Positions 25,175 to 35,404 of a stretch of DNA of 64,000 nt are shown piece by piece. Both the position numbers and the translations under genes were made by a program. The notes under the pieces were generated by a model. The model was not told where the DNA came from and made no database searches. It saw only the letters and a program-made list of their open reading frames with translations. Location: NCBI RefSeq assembly GCF_040499845.1, contig NZ_CP159342.1, forward strand, positions 1,240,001 to 1,304,000. The letters run 5' to 3'. Source of the DNA: Micromonospora sp. CCTCC AA 2012012. GTDB lineage: Bacteria > Actinomycetota > Actinomycetes > Mycobacteriales > Micromonosporaceae. The number at the start of each line of letters is the position of its first letter. The stretch's first letter is position 1.

Positions 25175-25751
25175 ACCGCTGGCGGGCCCGCTGGCCCGTG
25201 GGCACCGGTGTGCCCCGTCGCCCTCGCCGGTCTGTTGGTCGCCGCCACCGGTGCCGCGCCCGGTTCCGGGCCGACGGGGCGACCGGTACGTCGCGCGTGA
25301 CTCGCCACCGTCCGCCGCTGGTCGGATGACCCGTTCTGTCCGGTTTGCGGCGGCTGATTCGGGTGACCCGTTGATGCCATCAAGTTCGTAGCGTCCGTGC
25401 CATCCGCCGGGCCCGCCTGCGCCGCTCGGCCAGACGGGAGAGATTGTCCGGCGCGCGTGCACCGTCCGGTTCGGGGCCATCCCCAGGCTGGAATGCGGGC
25501 GGGGGCCGGGTCGTTACAGTCACCGTACGACCGAGTACCACGGCCCGGTGGACGCGCAGTTCGCTCGGATGCCCGGCCCCGGAATGCGGGTGGCCGGCCG
25601 GTCGTTACACATGGTCCCGGCGCCGCGAAGAGGCCCCCGCCCCGCGAGCCCAAGCCGGTCGAAGACTTTCCCCCTTTTGCGTGTAGAGCGCCTGACGGTG
25701 CTTGCGTCTCCACCCCCATGGAGGCGCCGACCCCCGAATGGAGCTACCCCC
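25175..25751. other. Long gene-free region: leader of the secreted lysozyme-like gene
   Basis: 577 bp without a coding region I can support. It begins with GC hairpins that could end the kinase transcript (GGGCAC/GTGCCC near 25200), then carries the direct repeats listed at 25490-25609 and a short CTCC/GGAG hairpin (near 25710-25730) close to the gene start. I looked for a cyclic di-AMP riboswitch, common before actinobacterial wall hydrolase genes, and did not find its conserved segments. Confidence 0.5.
25490..25609. repeat. Imperfect direct repeats in the leader, 91 bp apart
   Basis: Copies at 25490-25518 and 25581-25609 both start GGAATGCGGG and both end GTCGTTACA, with a GC-rich stretch of equal length between. 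The first is followed by a second partial GTAC element (GTTACAGTCACCGTAC), resembling the spaced GTTAC half-sites of the MtrA regulator; the second is not. Confidence 0.6.
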
Positions 25752-26342
25752 ATGAACACGATCTTCCGTAAGAGCGTTCTCGGTATTGCTGGTCTGGCTT
25801 TCACCGGTGGTGTGTTCGCCGGTCCGATCGCCGCCCACGCCGACACCAACCCGGTCACCGCTAGCAAGCCCGTCGCGGCGGTGCAGGCCGACAAGCCCGA
25901 CACGTCGAAGCTCATCCCGCACGGCGTCCAGGGCAAGCAGTCGAAGATCGACCTGAACGACGAGCAGGTGTCGAACGCCAAGGCGATCATCGCCGCCACG
26001 AAGAAGGCCGGTCTGCCCGAGCGGGCGGCGGTGATCTCGATCGCCACGAGCCTGCAGGAGTCGAAGCTGGAGAACCTGGGCCACCTGGGCGACAAGAACG
26101 ATCACGATTCGCTGGGCCTGTTCCAGCAGCGCCCGTCCAGTGGTTGGGGCACGCCCGAGCAGATCACCGACCCCGAATACTCCACCCTCGCGTTCGAGAA
26201 GGGTCTGAAGCAGGTCGACGGCTGGCAGGACATGCCGCTGACCGAGGCCGCCCAGACCGTGCAGGTGTCGGCCTACCCCGACGCGTACGCGCAGTGGGAG
26301 CAGCAGGCCGCCGACCTCGTCGCCCAGCACTGGAACAGCTGA
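25752..26342 (+). CDS. Secreted lysozyme/transglycosylase-like protein
   Basis: A 196-residue secreted protein. Signal peptide with cleavage after AHA (residue 30), a linker to about 70, then the domain ISIATSLQESKLENL ... DHDSLGLFQQRPSSGWG, where Glu103 matches the catalytic Glu of the transglycosylase/lysozyme fold. The same domain is often joined to M23 peptidases in actinomycetes. GGAG precedes the ATG. Base use is less GC-extreme than its neighbours, as for highly expressed genes. A relative lies at the right edge of the window (63604-64000). Confidence 0.8.
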   Translation: MNTIFRKSVLGIAGLAFTGGVFAGPIAAHADTNPVTASKPVAAVQADKPDTSKLIPHGVQGKQSKIDLNDEQVSNAKAIIAATKKAGLPERAAVISIATSLQESKLENLGHLGDKNDHDSLGLFQQRPSSGWGTPEQITDPEYSTLAFEKGLKQVDGWQDMPLTEAAQTVQVSAYPDAYAQWEQQAADLVAQHWNS

Positions 26343-26357
26343 CCGGAGCAGTAACCG

Positions 26358-26398
26358 CCGCTGGCCGGCACCCCGAACCCCGGGGTGCCGGCCAGCGG
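26358..26398. terminator. Strong bidirectional hairpin terminator
   Basis: An 18-bp perfect stem (26358-26375 with 26381-26398) and a 5-base loop, between the converging lysozyme-like and hydrolase genes. Confidence 0.85.
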
Positions 26399-26412
26399 CA
26401 TGAGCACGGTCC

Positions 26413-27783
26413 TCAGGCGCAGGGGGCGTAGAGACGGCGGGTGCCGGTGCCGGCGGCGTACGCGGCCCGGTCGCTGAAGCGGCACCCGAAGTCGGGGGCC
26501 GCCACCGCCTTCGGGTCGGCCACCGCGTCCCCGGCGGGACGGTCGCCGGTGCGTACCCAGGTGGTGAGGTCGTCCCAGGCGGTGCCGGCCTCGGTCGGGC
26601 TGAACTCGCAGTGCTGGGAGGCCCGGACGGCCCGCTGGACGACCAGCCGGCTGCGGCCGTGCCACGCCGTGTCGCGGGCGTACGCCTGCTCCATCGAGAA
26701 CGGTACGAAGAGGTCACCCAGGTCGTGCAGGGTGAGTACCGGTACGGTCGGCCGACCGCTGATCCGCGGCACCTCGGTCAGCGTGGGCGACAGCCGCTGC
26801 CAGAGGTTCTCCGGGGCGACCCGCTGGACGGCGGCGTTGACGTTCACCGGGCTGTTCGGGGTGTAGCGGGTCAGCAGGTTGGTGGCGAGCTGGCCGGGGC
26901 GCTGGGCGGGCGAGTCGCCGCCGTTGGTGGTGCTGATGGCGAAGAGGAAGTCCTTCCAGACCGCGAAGGACGCCTCGGCGCCGGGGCGGTCACCGCCGGA
27001 GCGGTTGATGGTGATCGCCCGCAGCTGCTTGCCCAGGTCGGTGGTGGTGTCCGGGCCGCCCGGCTTGAGCCCGGCGAGACCGAGCGCCACCTGGATCCTC
27101 GGCACCGCGTTGGTCAGGTAGTCGGTGGGCGTCGGATACGCCGGCACCCCGGCGAGGGCCTGCGCCACCAGGTTGTAGTCGAGGTAGAAGTCGAGCAGCT
27201 CGTGGTCGCCGAGCACCCCGCACATGGGCAGCGCCCCGTCGTAGTAGCCCGGGTACTGCTCCAGCGACCGGCCGATGATGTAGCCGCCCATGGAGACACC
27301 GGCCATCAGCACCCGGTGCGGACGCTTGACGGTGCGGCGGAAGAGGTCGGCCAGGTCCTTGGTGCCGAGGACGCCGGAGCGGATGTCGAAGCCGTTCGTG
27401 GCGTACGACGACGCCGCCCAGGCGTACCCCTGCTCCAGCATCCGTTGCCGCAGGCCGAAGGCGGGCGGCTCGGGGGAGAGCACGGTGCTCTGGCCGCGGT
27501 AGCCGTGCGCCCACATCACCAGGTCGCCGTTCCACTTCGCGGGCGTCTCGATGATGTAGCCGGCGTGCCGGTGCACGCCCTGGCGGACGGTGGTGGCCGC
27601 GCCGGAGATCTCCAGCGGCGCCAGCGGCGGGTTGCTGATGGTGTAGCCCGGCAGCGGCTGGCTGCCGTCACCGTCGCGGTCGGCGGCGACGGCCGGCGCG
27701 GCGCCGGCGAGCCCGACCGCGAGGGTCAGGGTCGTGCCGACGGCGAGCAGTCGGCGGACCAGGCGGGTGGTTGAGGTCAGCAT
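26413..27783 (-). CDS. Secreted alpha/beta-hydrolase
   Basis: A 456-residue exported hydrolase. Signal peptide of about 34 residues (hydrophobic LLAVGTTLTLAVGLAGA, cleavage after AVA). The nucleophile elbow is GVSMGG with Ser164; the aspartate and histidine of the triad probably lie in LHDLGDLFVP and in ASQHCEF. Cysteines near the C-terminus (FGCRF, APCA) may form a disulfide. GGGGGAG precedes the ATG. Substrate unknown; esterase or peptidase activity is possible. Two palindromes lie in its promoter region. Confidence 0.78.
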   Translation of the reverse strand: MLTSTTRLVRRLLAVGTTLTLAVGLAGAAPAVAADRDGDGSQPLPGYTISNPPLAPLEISGAATTVRQGVHRHAGYIIETPAKWNGDLVMWAHGYRGQSTVLSPEPPAFGLRQRMLEQGYAWAASSYATNGFDIRSGVLGTKDLADLFRRTVKRPHRVLMAGVSMGGYIIGRSLEQYPGYYDGALPMCGVLGDHELLDFYLDYNLVAQALAGVPAYPTPTDYLTNAVPRIQVALGLAGLKPGGPDTTTDLGKQLRAITINRSGGDRPGAEASFAVWKDFLFAISTTNGGDSPAQRPGQLATNLLTRYTPNSPVNVNAAVQRVAPENLWQRLSPTLTEVPRISGRPTVPVLTLHDLGDLFVPFSMEQAYARDTAWHGRSRLVVQRAVRASQHCEFSPTEAGTAWDDLTTWVRTGDRPAGDAVADPKAVAAPDFGCRFSDRAAYAAGTGTRRLYAPCA

Positions 27784-27841
27784 CGTTGCTCCCCCGGGGA
27801 CGGGTGCCGCCCACCGGGGGGCGACCAGGCGGGACGGATGC

Positions 27842-27855
27842 CTACCGGCCGGTAG
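27842..27855. promoter_or_regulatory. Palindrome CTACCGGCCGGTAG upstream of the secreted hydrolase
   Basis: A perfect 14-bp palindrome 59 bp before the hydrolase start. The TACCGGCCGGTA form is typical of TetR-family operators. No TetR gene is in the window nearby. Confidence 0.5.
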
Positions 27856-27898
27856 CGCCCTGAAACTAGGCCCGCCGTGGACCGCTGTCAATCACCTG

Positions 27899-27914
27899 CT
27901 GACCGAACGGTCAG
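27899..27914. promoter_or_regulatory. Palindrome CTGACCGAACGGTCAG upstream of the secreted hydrolase
   Basis: Two 7-bp arms around AA, 45 bp further upstream than the palindrome at 27842-27855, between the hydrolase gene and the end of gdhA. TetR-type operator shape (TGACCG-CGGTCA). Confidence 0.5.
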
Positions 27915-27946
27915 TCAGGTCCGCCCGGTCCGCCCACAGTGTCCGG

Positions 27947-29682
<1,736 letters not shown>

Positions 29683-29761
29683 CCCGCCCCTGCCCGGCGA
29701 AGTGATCCGACCGGGGCTCCGGTACGTACTCCCGCCGGGGGGACCGCGAAAGGGGATCAGC

Positions 29762-30655
29762 ATGGCGGTATCGGGGGACGACGCGTGTCGTGCGGCGGGG
29801 CCGGAGCCGGTGGTCGAGGTGTCGGGCGACCCGGACCCGCCACCGTCGGCGGGGCGGACGTGGCCGGGGCCGGCCCGCCTGCTCGTCGCCGCCGCCGTCC
29901 TCGTGGTGGCCCTCGGCGCGGTGGCGGTGGCGGCGACGATGTCGCATCCCGAGTGGCTCGGTTCCGCCTTCTCCGGGGGCGCTCGACCACCGGCGGTGGC
30001 CAACGGCGCGGAGTCCGGCGGCGTGGGTGGGGCGGAGGCCGCCTCCGACCAGGTGCTCGCCGCCCCGCTGGCCGGGCGTCGCCGGGCCACCTTCGAGCTG
30101 GCGGACGGGCTGACCACGTTCGGCCTGCGGACGGCCGACCTGGGGGAGGACCTCTACCGGATCAGCACCCCGCCGGACGGGAGCGTCAGCCCCCGGGCCG
30201 AACTCTCCGGCGACCGGGTGCGGCTGCGCGTGCAGGAGCGGGGCCGACGCGGGACGGCCGCCGTGGAGGTGCTGCTCAACGCGCGGGTCACCTGGCGGCT
30301 GCGGATCGTCGGCGGCGTCGACACCCAGCTGCTCGACCTCACCTCCGGCCGGGTCGCCGGGGTGGAGCTGGTCGGTGGGGCCACCCGTACCGAGCTGCGG
30401 CTGCCGCCACCGGCCGGGACGCTGACGGTGCGGATGACCGGGGGCGTGAACCAGCTCGTGGTCCGGGTGTCGGACGAAGTGCCGGTCCGGGTGCGGGTCG
30501 CGTCGGGCGCCGGTTCGGTCGCCGTCGGCGCGGACCGGCGGGACGGGGTGGCGGCCGGTGAGCTGCTCGGCTCCCCGGGCTGGGACCGCGCGGTCCAGCG
30601 GCTCTACGTCGACCTGGTGACGGGTGCCAACACGGTGAGCGTCGGCGGGGGCTGA
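29762..30655 (+). CDS. Membrane-anchored protein of unknown function with beta-rich outer domain
   Basis: A 297-residue protein: a 38-residue Pro/acid-rich cytoplasmic part, one membrane helix (about 39-60, ARLLVAAAVLVVALGAVAVAA), a Gly-rich linker and a beta-rich outer domain with repeated V/L-alternating strands (VTWRLRIVGGVDTQLLDL, ELRLPPPAGTLTVRMTGG). The outer part resembles DUF4097/adhesin-like repeats but I cannot assign it firmly. GGGGA precedes the ATG. Confidence 0.7.
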   Translation: MAVSGDDACRAAGPEPVVEVSGDPDPPPSAGRTWPGPARLLVAAAVLVVALGAVAVAATMSHPEWLGSAFSGGARPPAVANGAESGGVGGAEAASDQVLAAPLAGRRRATFELADGLTTFGLRTADLGEDLYRISTPPDGSVSPRAELSGDRVRLRVQERGRRGTAAVEVLLNARVTWRLRIVGGVDTQLLDLTSGRVAGVELVGGATRTELRLPPPAGTLTVRMTGGVNQLVVRVSDEVPVRVRVASGAGSVAVGADRRDGVAAGELLGSPGWDRAVQRLYVDLVTGANTVSVGGG

Positions 30656-30670
30656 GCGTAGAGTCGGGCG

Positions 30671-31642
30671 GTGGACCGTACCGAATCGATGCCGGCGCAG
30701 ACCGTGCCGGCCGGCGTGGCCGACACCGACCCGGGCAGTGTGCTCCTGCCCGGGCACGACGTGCCGTTGGGGCGCTACACGACCGTGCGTCGGCTGCTGC
30801 CGCAGCGGCAGCGTCGGATGGTCGGCGCCTGGTGCTTCGTGGACCACTTCGGGCCGGACGACGTGGCGGAGCGCCCCGGCATGGAGGTGCCGCCGCACCC
30901 GCACACCGGGCTCCAGACGGTGACCTGGCTGCTGGACGGCGAGATCGTGCACCGGGACAGCCTGGGCAACGTCCAGCCGATCCGGCCCGGTGAACTCAAC
31001 GTGATGACCTCCGGTCACGGCATCGCCCACTCCGAACGGTCACCGGCCACGCATCCGCCGCTGATGCACGGCGTACAGCTGTGGGTGGCGCTGCCGGACC
31101 CGGCGCGGGCCGGCGCGGCCGACTTCGCGCACCACGCCGACCTGCCGGCGTGGCGCGACGGCGACCTGGCCGTCACCCTGCTGGTCGGTGAGCTGGCCGG
31201 CGCCCGCTCCCCGGCCGTGGTGCACACCCCATTGCTGGGCGCGCAGCTGGCGGCCCGCGGGCCGGCGCCGGCCACGCTGCCGTTGCGCCGCGACTTCGAG
31301 TACGGGCTGCTGGCGATGTCCGGTGCGGCCCGGGTGGACGAGGTGGCCCTCGCGCCGGGCGCCCTGCTCTATCTCGGTGCCGGGCGGGACGCGGTGACCC
31401 TGCACGCCGAGCCGGGCAGCCGGTTGCTGCTGCTCGGCGGCGCGCCGTTCGAGGAGCCCCTGGTCATGTGGTGGAACTTCGTCGGCCGGTCGCACGAGGA
31501 GGTCGCCGCCGCCCGGGAGGACTGGATGGCCGGCCGCCGCTTCGGCACGGTGGCCGACGACGCCGCGCCGCCGCTGCCGGCCCCGGCGCTGCCGACCACC
31601 CGGTTGAAGGCCCGGGACCGGCGGGGCACCCTGTCCGGCTGA
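30671..31642 (+). CDS. Pirin family protein
   Basis: A 323-residue bicupin. The iron ligands of pirin are present: His76 and His78 in PHPHTGLQ and His120 with Glu122 in GHGIAHSE. Bacterial pirins act as quercetinase-like dioxygenases or stress-linked regulators; no substrate is indicated here. GTG start 15 bp after the previous gene, so the two may share a transcript. Confidence 0.9.
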   Translation: MDRTESMPAQTVPAGVADTDPGSVLLPGHDVPLGRYTTVRRLLPQRQRRMVGAWCFVDHFGPDDVAERPGMEVPPHPHTGLQTVTWLLDGEIVHRDSLGNVQPIRPGELNVMTSGHGIAHSERSPATHPPLMHGVQLWVALPDPARAGAADFAHHADLPAWRDGDLAVTLLVGELAGARSPAVVHTPLLGAQLAARGPAPATLPLRRDFEYGLLAMSGAARVDEVALAPGALLYLGAGRDAVTLHAEPGSRLLLLGGAPFEEPLVMWWNFVGRSHEEVAAAREDWMAGRRFGTVADDAAPPLPAPALPTTRLKARDRRGTLSG

Positions 31643-31673
31643 TTGCCCGCCGCCGGTGCGGGTAGTCGCGGGC

Positions 31674-32339
31674 ATGTCGACCAGTGCGATGTCCAGCATC
31701 GAGGAGAAGAAGCGGTTGGTCCGCCGGCTCGCCGGTGACGGCCGGGGCTTCGCGGAACAGTACGGATTCCGGGTGGTGAACAACCCGTCCCACCTGTTCC
31801 AGGTGCTCTACCTGTCCGTTCTGCTCGCCGGGCGGGGAGATTTCCGGCGGGCCGTGGAGGCCGCCGACGCGCTGCGGGCCAACGGCTGGGACAGCGCCGC
31901 CCGGCTGGCCCGGTCGCTCGACTCCGACCGGGTCCGGGTGCTGCGCGAGGCGGGCCAGCGCGGCGACGTCGAGGCGCTCGCGGACGTCCTCGGCGATCTG
32001 GCCCGGACCGTGGTGGAGCGCTACCGGGGCGACCTGCGCCGGCTGCGGACGGAGGCGCACCAGGACGCCGCCCGGGAGCGACGGATGCTCACCGAACTGC
32101 CCGGTGTGGACGATCAGGTGGTGGACCTGTTCCTCCGGGAGGTGCAGGCGGTGTGGCGGGAGGTGGCCCCGGTGGCCGACCGGCGGGCCCTCGTCGCCGC
32201 GCGCCGGCTGGGGCTGGGGCGGTCGGCGGCCGATCTGGCCGGCCTCGCCGGCAGCGGCGAGTCGGAGCGGCTGTCCTGGCTCGTCGGCGCGCTCGCCCGG
32301 GTCGACCTGGAGAAGCGGTACGCGGAACTGAGCGGCTGA
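31674..32339 (+). CDS. Helical protein with endonuclease III-like helix-hairpin-helix segment
   Basis: A 221-residue all-helical protein. FQVLYLSVLLAGRGDFRRAVEAADALRANGW and LTELPGVDDQVVDLFLREVQAVW resemble the helical core and the helix-hairpin-helix of the endonuclease III family, with ADRRALVAARRLGLG following. The iron-sulfur cysteines and the catalytic Lys of that family are not seen, so DNA glycosylase activity is doubtful. Function unknown. Confidence 0.6.
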   Translation: MSTSAMSSIEEKKRLVRRLAGDGRGFAEQYGFRVVNNPSHLFQVLYLSVLLAGRGDFRRAVEAADALRANGWDSAARLARSLDSDRVRVLREAGQRGDVEALADVLGDLARTVVERYRGDLRRLRTEAHQDAARERRMLTELPGVDDQVVDLFLREVQAVWREVAPVADRRALVAARRLGLGRSAADLAGLAGSGESERLSWLVGALARVDLEKRYAELSG

Positions 32340-32360
32340 TCAGCACGTGCCGCTGGACAC

Positions 32361-32374
32361 ACTTTCGCGAAAGT
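32361..32374. promoter_or_regulatory. Perfect palindrome ACTTTCGCGAAAGT between convergent genes
   Basis: A 14-bp loop-free palindrome, AT-richer than its surroundings, 22 bp after the helix-hairpin-helix gene. Loop-free symmetry favours a protein-binding site. It stands just before the triple hairpin element. Confidence 0.5.
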
Positions 32375-32416
32375 CACCCGTTCGGCTGATGGTATCTCGT
32401 ATGATGATCGTGGCAG

Positions 32417-32545
32417 GGATGCCCGCCCGGTTCGGGCGACCATCCACCGCCTGGCGGCCGCGACCCGGTTCGGGCGCGGACCCGCCAGGGACAGGTACTG
32501 CGTGGCGCCCCAGGTCGCGGTTCGTGACCCGGGGCGCCCGCCTGT
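32417..32545. ncRNA. Candidate structured element: three consecutive hairpins with the same GTT triloop
   Basis: Hairpin 1 (32417-32445): GGATG/CATCC closing CGCCCG-GTT-CGGGCG. Hairpin 2 (32450-32489): 17 bp in three segments closing CCCG-GTT-CGGG. Hairpin 3 (32504-32538): GGCGCCCC/GGGGCGCC and GGTC/GACC closing GCG-GTT-CGT. ACAGG (32491-32495) can pair with CCTGT (32541-32545) around hairpin 3. Located between convergent genes. Could be tandem terminators; the shared loop and ordered layout argue for a defined RNA or DNA element. Confidence 0.4.
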
Positions 32546-32567
32546 ATCCGGGGCTGTCGTCTCCGGC

Positions 32568-33230
32568 TCACTTCGCGAGCGCGGCCAGCAGGTTCACCGT
32601 GGCCGCGACGATGACCGCCCCGAACAGGTACGACACCAGCGAGTGCCGCAGCACCGTGCGTCGCAGTTCCGCGCCGGACAGGTCGGTGTCGGAGACCTGG
32701 AACGTCGCCCCGACGGTGAACGCCAGGTATGCGAAGTCCGCGTAGCAGGGCGGCTCCGCCTGGTGGAAGTCCACCCCGCCGGGCGGCGTACGGGCGTAGT
32801 AGAGGCGGGCGTAGCGGGTGGTGAAGACGGTGTGCACGACGAACCAGGACAGCACCACGCTGAGCACGCCCAGCCCGCCGTACGTGTCCAGCGGCAGGCC
32901 CGGCCCGAGCGGGTGCGCGGTGGTCAGCAGCACCCCGACCGCGACCAGGCTGGCCAGGCACGCCACCAGCAGCAGCACGTCCCGCACGGCCCGGTTCGGG
33001 TCCTCCACCACGGCCAGCCGGGCGGTGCCGTCGGCGTCCAGCCGCCACAGTCGCCGCCAGAGCAGGGTCAGCCAGGCGAGCGCCGCGGCGTCCCAGCCCA
33101 CCAGCGGGCCGAGCGCGGGCGACACCAGGACCCCGAAGAGCCCACCGCAGAACACCCCGGCCAGCCCCATCACGGTGAGCTGGAGCGCCGCCGGGGTGTG
33201 CCCGTCGGGGCGGCCGGTCGGAGGCGCCAC
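32568..33230 (-). CDS. DUF1345 membrane protein
   Basis: A 220-residue membrane protein with five predicted helices and the family block FFVVHTVFTTRYARLYY-like (here SWFVVHTVFTTRYARLYYA) followed by DFAYLAFTVGATFQVSDTD and a final helix. DUF1345 proteins have no known function. GTG start, no strong ribosome site. Upstream the DUF2795 gene ends 11 bp away on the same strand. Confidence 0.85.
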   Translation of the reverse strand: MAPPTGRPDGHTPAALQLTVMGLAGVFCGGLFGVLVSPALGPLVGWDAAALAWLTLLWRRLWRLDADGTARLAVVEDPNRAVRDVLLLVACLASLVAVGVLLTTAHPLGPGLPLDTYGGLGVLSVVLSWFVVHTVFTTRYARLYYARTPPGGVDFHQAEPPCYADFAYLAFTVGATFQVSDTDLSGAELRRTVLRHSLVSYLFGAVIVAATVNLLAALAK

Positions 33231-33241
33231 CGGGGGTCGGG

Positions 33242-33511
33242 TCAGATGCCGCGCAGGTGCTGCGAGACCCGGGTGTGCGGGTCCCGCGCCTGGGCCGCCC
33301 GCTGCGCCGGGCTCAGCTCCGGGGCGGCGTCGATGCCGGCCGACCGGGCCACCTCGGTGCCGTTGGCGTAGTCCACCGGGGGCAGCGCCCGCAGCGCCTT
33401 GAGCACCTCCGGCGGCGCCCCCTCCCGTTCTGCCTCCCGGACGACGTCGTCCTTCCCGGCCGGGTAGTCCAGCGCCGACAGGTACTCAAGGACGTCCGTG
33501 TAACTCGCCAT
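33242..33511 (-). CDS. DUF2795 domain protein
   Basis: An 89-residue protein of the DUF2795 family (YLSALDYPAGKDDVVREAEREGAPPEVLKALRALPPVDYANGTEVA). The family has a winged-helix-like pattern, is common in actinobacteria and has no proven role. GGGAG precedes the ATG. Possibly cotranscribed with the DUF1345 gene downstream. Confidence 0.88.
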   Translation of the reverse strand: MASYTDVLEYLSALDYPAGKDDVVREAEREGAPPEVLKALRALPPVDYANGTEVARSAGIDAAPELSPAQRAAQARDPHTRVSQHLRGI

Positions 33512-33661
33512 GGAACGGGCTCCCTCGCGCCTGGAGTTGCGGTCACGACCGACCGCGGTTACCCGCCGGGCCGCCGGTCACGCCCGGTCGGCCCGGAAAT
33601 CCGCCGCCGTTTCCCGCCGGCATCCGCGGGTACGCGGCGGCGAGCACCGGAGGGGGTACCG

Positions 33662-34072
33662 ATGAACTACGACACCTTCGTCGACCAGGTCGCCCAACGC
33701 ACCCGCACGCCGTCGGAGCGGGCGGTCGAGCTGACCCACGCCACCCTGGAGACGCTGGCCGAGCGGTTGACCGGCGGCGAGGTGCTCGACCTCGCCATCC
33801 AACTGCCCCGCCCGTTGCAGGTGGTGCTCAAGCCCAGCCCCGACACGGAGGCCGCCGACCGGTTCGGCGCCGCCGAGTTCGTCGCCCGGGTCGGCCAGCG
33901 GGCCGGTGTCGACGGCAACGTCGCCCGGGACGCCGTCCGGGCGGTCTTCACCACGCTGCGCGAGGCGATCAGCGGCGGCGAATTCGACGACCTGGTGACC
34001 CAGCTGCCGCGCGACTACCGGGAGATGGTGGAGCCCGCCCTCGCGCCCGGCGCCACCCTGCGCCGACGCTGA
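33662..34072 (+). CDS. DUF2267 domain protein
   Basis: A 136-residue paralogue of the protein at 16143-16535 with the same duplicated helical unit (VELTHATLETLAERLTGGEVLDLAIQLP and ARDAVRAVFTTLREAISGGEFDDLVTQLP). GGAGGGGG stands in front of the ATG. Function unknown; it is a single gene divergent from the DUF2795 gene. Confidence 0.88.
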   Translation: MNYDTFVDQVAQRTRTPSERAVELTHATLETLAERLTGGEVLDLAIQLPRPLQVVLKPSPDTEAADRFGAAEFVARVGQRAGVDGNVARDAVRAVFTTLREAISGGEFDDLVTQLPRDYREMVEPALAPGATLRRR

Positions 34073-34143
34073 CACCTGCGCCCGACCGACGCCCGTCGCG
34101 CCGCTCGACGCGGTCGGGTCGTGCGTGCCGAGGCCCGGCGCGG

Positions 34144-35307
34144 TCAGCCGATCGCGCCGCTCGCCCGGAGGGCGGCGATCCGGTCGGCGTCGAAACCCGC
34201 CTCGACCAGTACGTCGTCGGTGTGCTCGCCGGGTGTGGGCGGCGGCCGGCGCAGCGCCGTCGGGGTGCCCGAGAAGCGCGGCGCGGGGGCGGGCTGGGTC
34301 ACCCCGTCGTGCTCGACGAAGACGCCCCGGGCCGCCAGGTGCGGGTGCTCCGGCGCCTCCCGCCAGTCCAGCACCGGCGCGACGCAGGCGTCGGTGCCGG
34401 CCAGCAGCGCGGTCCACTCGTCCCGGGTGCGGGTGCGGAACAGCCGCGCCCACGCCTCGCGCAGCGCCGGCCACTTCGCCGGGTCGTTCCGGTCGGGCGC
34501 CTCGTCGCCGGCCAGCGGGAAGCCGGTCAGCCGGACCAGCTCGGCGTAGAACTGCGGCTCCAGCGCGCCGACGGCGACGTACCGGCCGTCGGCGCACTCG
34601 TAGGTGTCGTAGAACGGGGCGCCGCCGTCGAGCAGGTTCACCCCGCGCGGGTCCTGCCACATGCCGAACCGGCGCAGCGCGTGGATCTGGGTGGACAGCA
34701 CCGACACGCCGTCCACGATGGCCGCGTCCACCACCTGACCGGGGGCGCCGGCGCGGACCGCGTACAGGGCGGCGACCACGCCCAGGGCCAGCATCATGCC
34801 GCCGCCACCGAAGTCGCCGAGCAGGTTCATCGGCGGCACCGGGCGCTCGCCGGCCCGGCCGATCCCGTGCAACGCCCCGGTCAGCGCCAGGTAGTCGATG
34901 TCGTGCCCGGCGGAGGGGGCCAGCGGGCCGTCCTGTCCCCAGCCGGTCATCCTGCCGTACACCAGGCGGGGGTTGACCCGGTGGCAGTCCTGCGGGCCGA
35001 GCCCGAGTCGTTCGGTCACCCCCGGGCGGAACCCCTCGACCAGCGCGTCGGCGCCCGCGACCAGGGCCAGCACGACCTCCCGCCCGCCGGGCGACTTGAG
35101 GTCCACCGCGACGGACCGGCGGCCCCGGTTGAGCAGGTCACCGGGCGGGCTGCCGAAGCCGGCCGGGCTGGTGCGGTCCACCCGGACCACGTCGGCGCCC
35201 AGGTCGGCCAGCATCATCGCGGCGAACGGGCCGGGGCCGATCCCGGCCAGCTCCACCACCCGTACGCCGGTGAGCGGACCGGTCGGGGCAGGGGCGTCAG
35301 CGGTCAT
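34144..35307 (-). CDS. mcr: Alpha-methylacyl-CoA racemase (CaiB/BaiF CoA-transferase family)
   Basis: A 387-residue family III CoA-transferase. It carries the residues used by alpha-methylacyl-CoA racemase: His135 in AGHDIDYLALTGALHGIG and Asp165 in NLLGDFGGGGMM; a Glu in VGALEPQFY follows. The enzyme interconverts R and S 2-methylacyl-CoA esters, needed to break down branched fatty acids and sterol side chains. It stands alone. A true CoA-transferase activity is less likely given the conserved His/Asp pair. Confidence 0.85.
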   Translation of the reverse strand: MTADAPAPTGPLTGVRVVELAGIGPGPFAAMMLADLGADVVRVDRTSPAGFGSPPGDLLNRGRRSVAVDLKSPGGREVVLALVAGADALVEGFRPGVTERLGLGPQDCHRVNPRLVYGRMTGWGQDGPLAPSAGHDIDYLALTGALHGIGRAGERPVPPMNLLGDFGGGGMMLALGVVAALYAVRAGAPGQVVDAAIVDGVSVLSTQIHALRRFGMWQDPRGVNLLDGGAPFYDTYECADGRYVAVGALEPQFYAELVRLTGFPLAGDEAPDRNDPAKWPALREAWARLFRTRTRDEWTALLAGTDACVAPVLDWREAPEHPHLAARGVFVEHDGVTQPAPAPRFSGTPTALRRPPPTPGEHTDDVLVEAGFDADRIAALRASGAIG

Positions 35308-35404
35308 CGGGCCACGATAGGCGTCGACGTCCCCGCCCGGTGCCCGGGGACGGGCACGGCGGTGCCACACAGCCGTTGACCAGGGCAACCGTGCTGCGTC
35401 GAAG

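Noticed and set aside
25175..25751. Cyclic di-AMP (ydaO) riboswitch before the lysozyme-like gene
   Set aside because: Position fits, but I could not find the conserved core segments of that riboswitch; only the direct repeats are supported.
31674..32339. Endonuclease III / DNA glycosylase
   Set aside because: Only the helix-hairpin-helix-like part is visible; the catalytic Lys and the Fe-S cysteines are missing.
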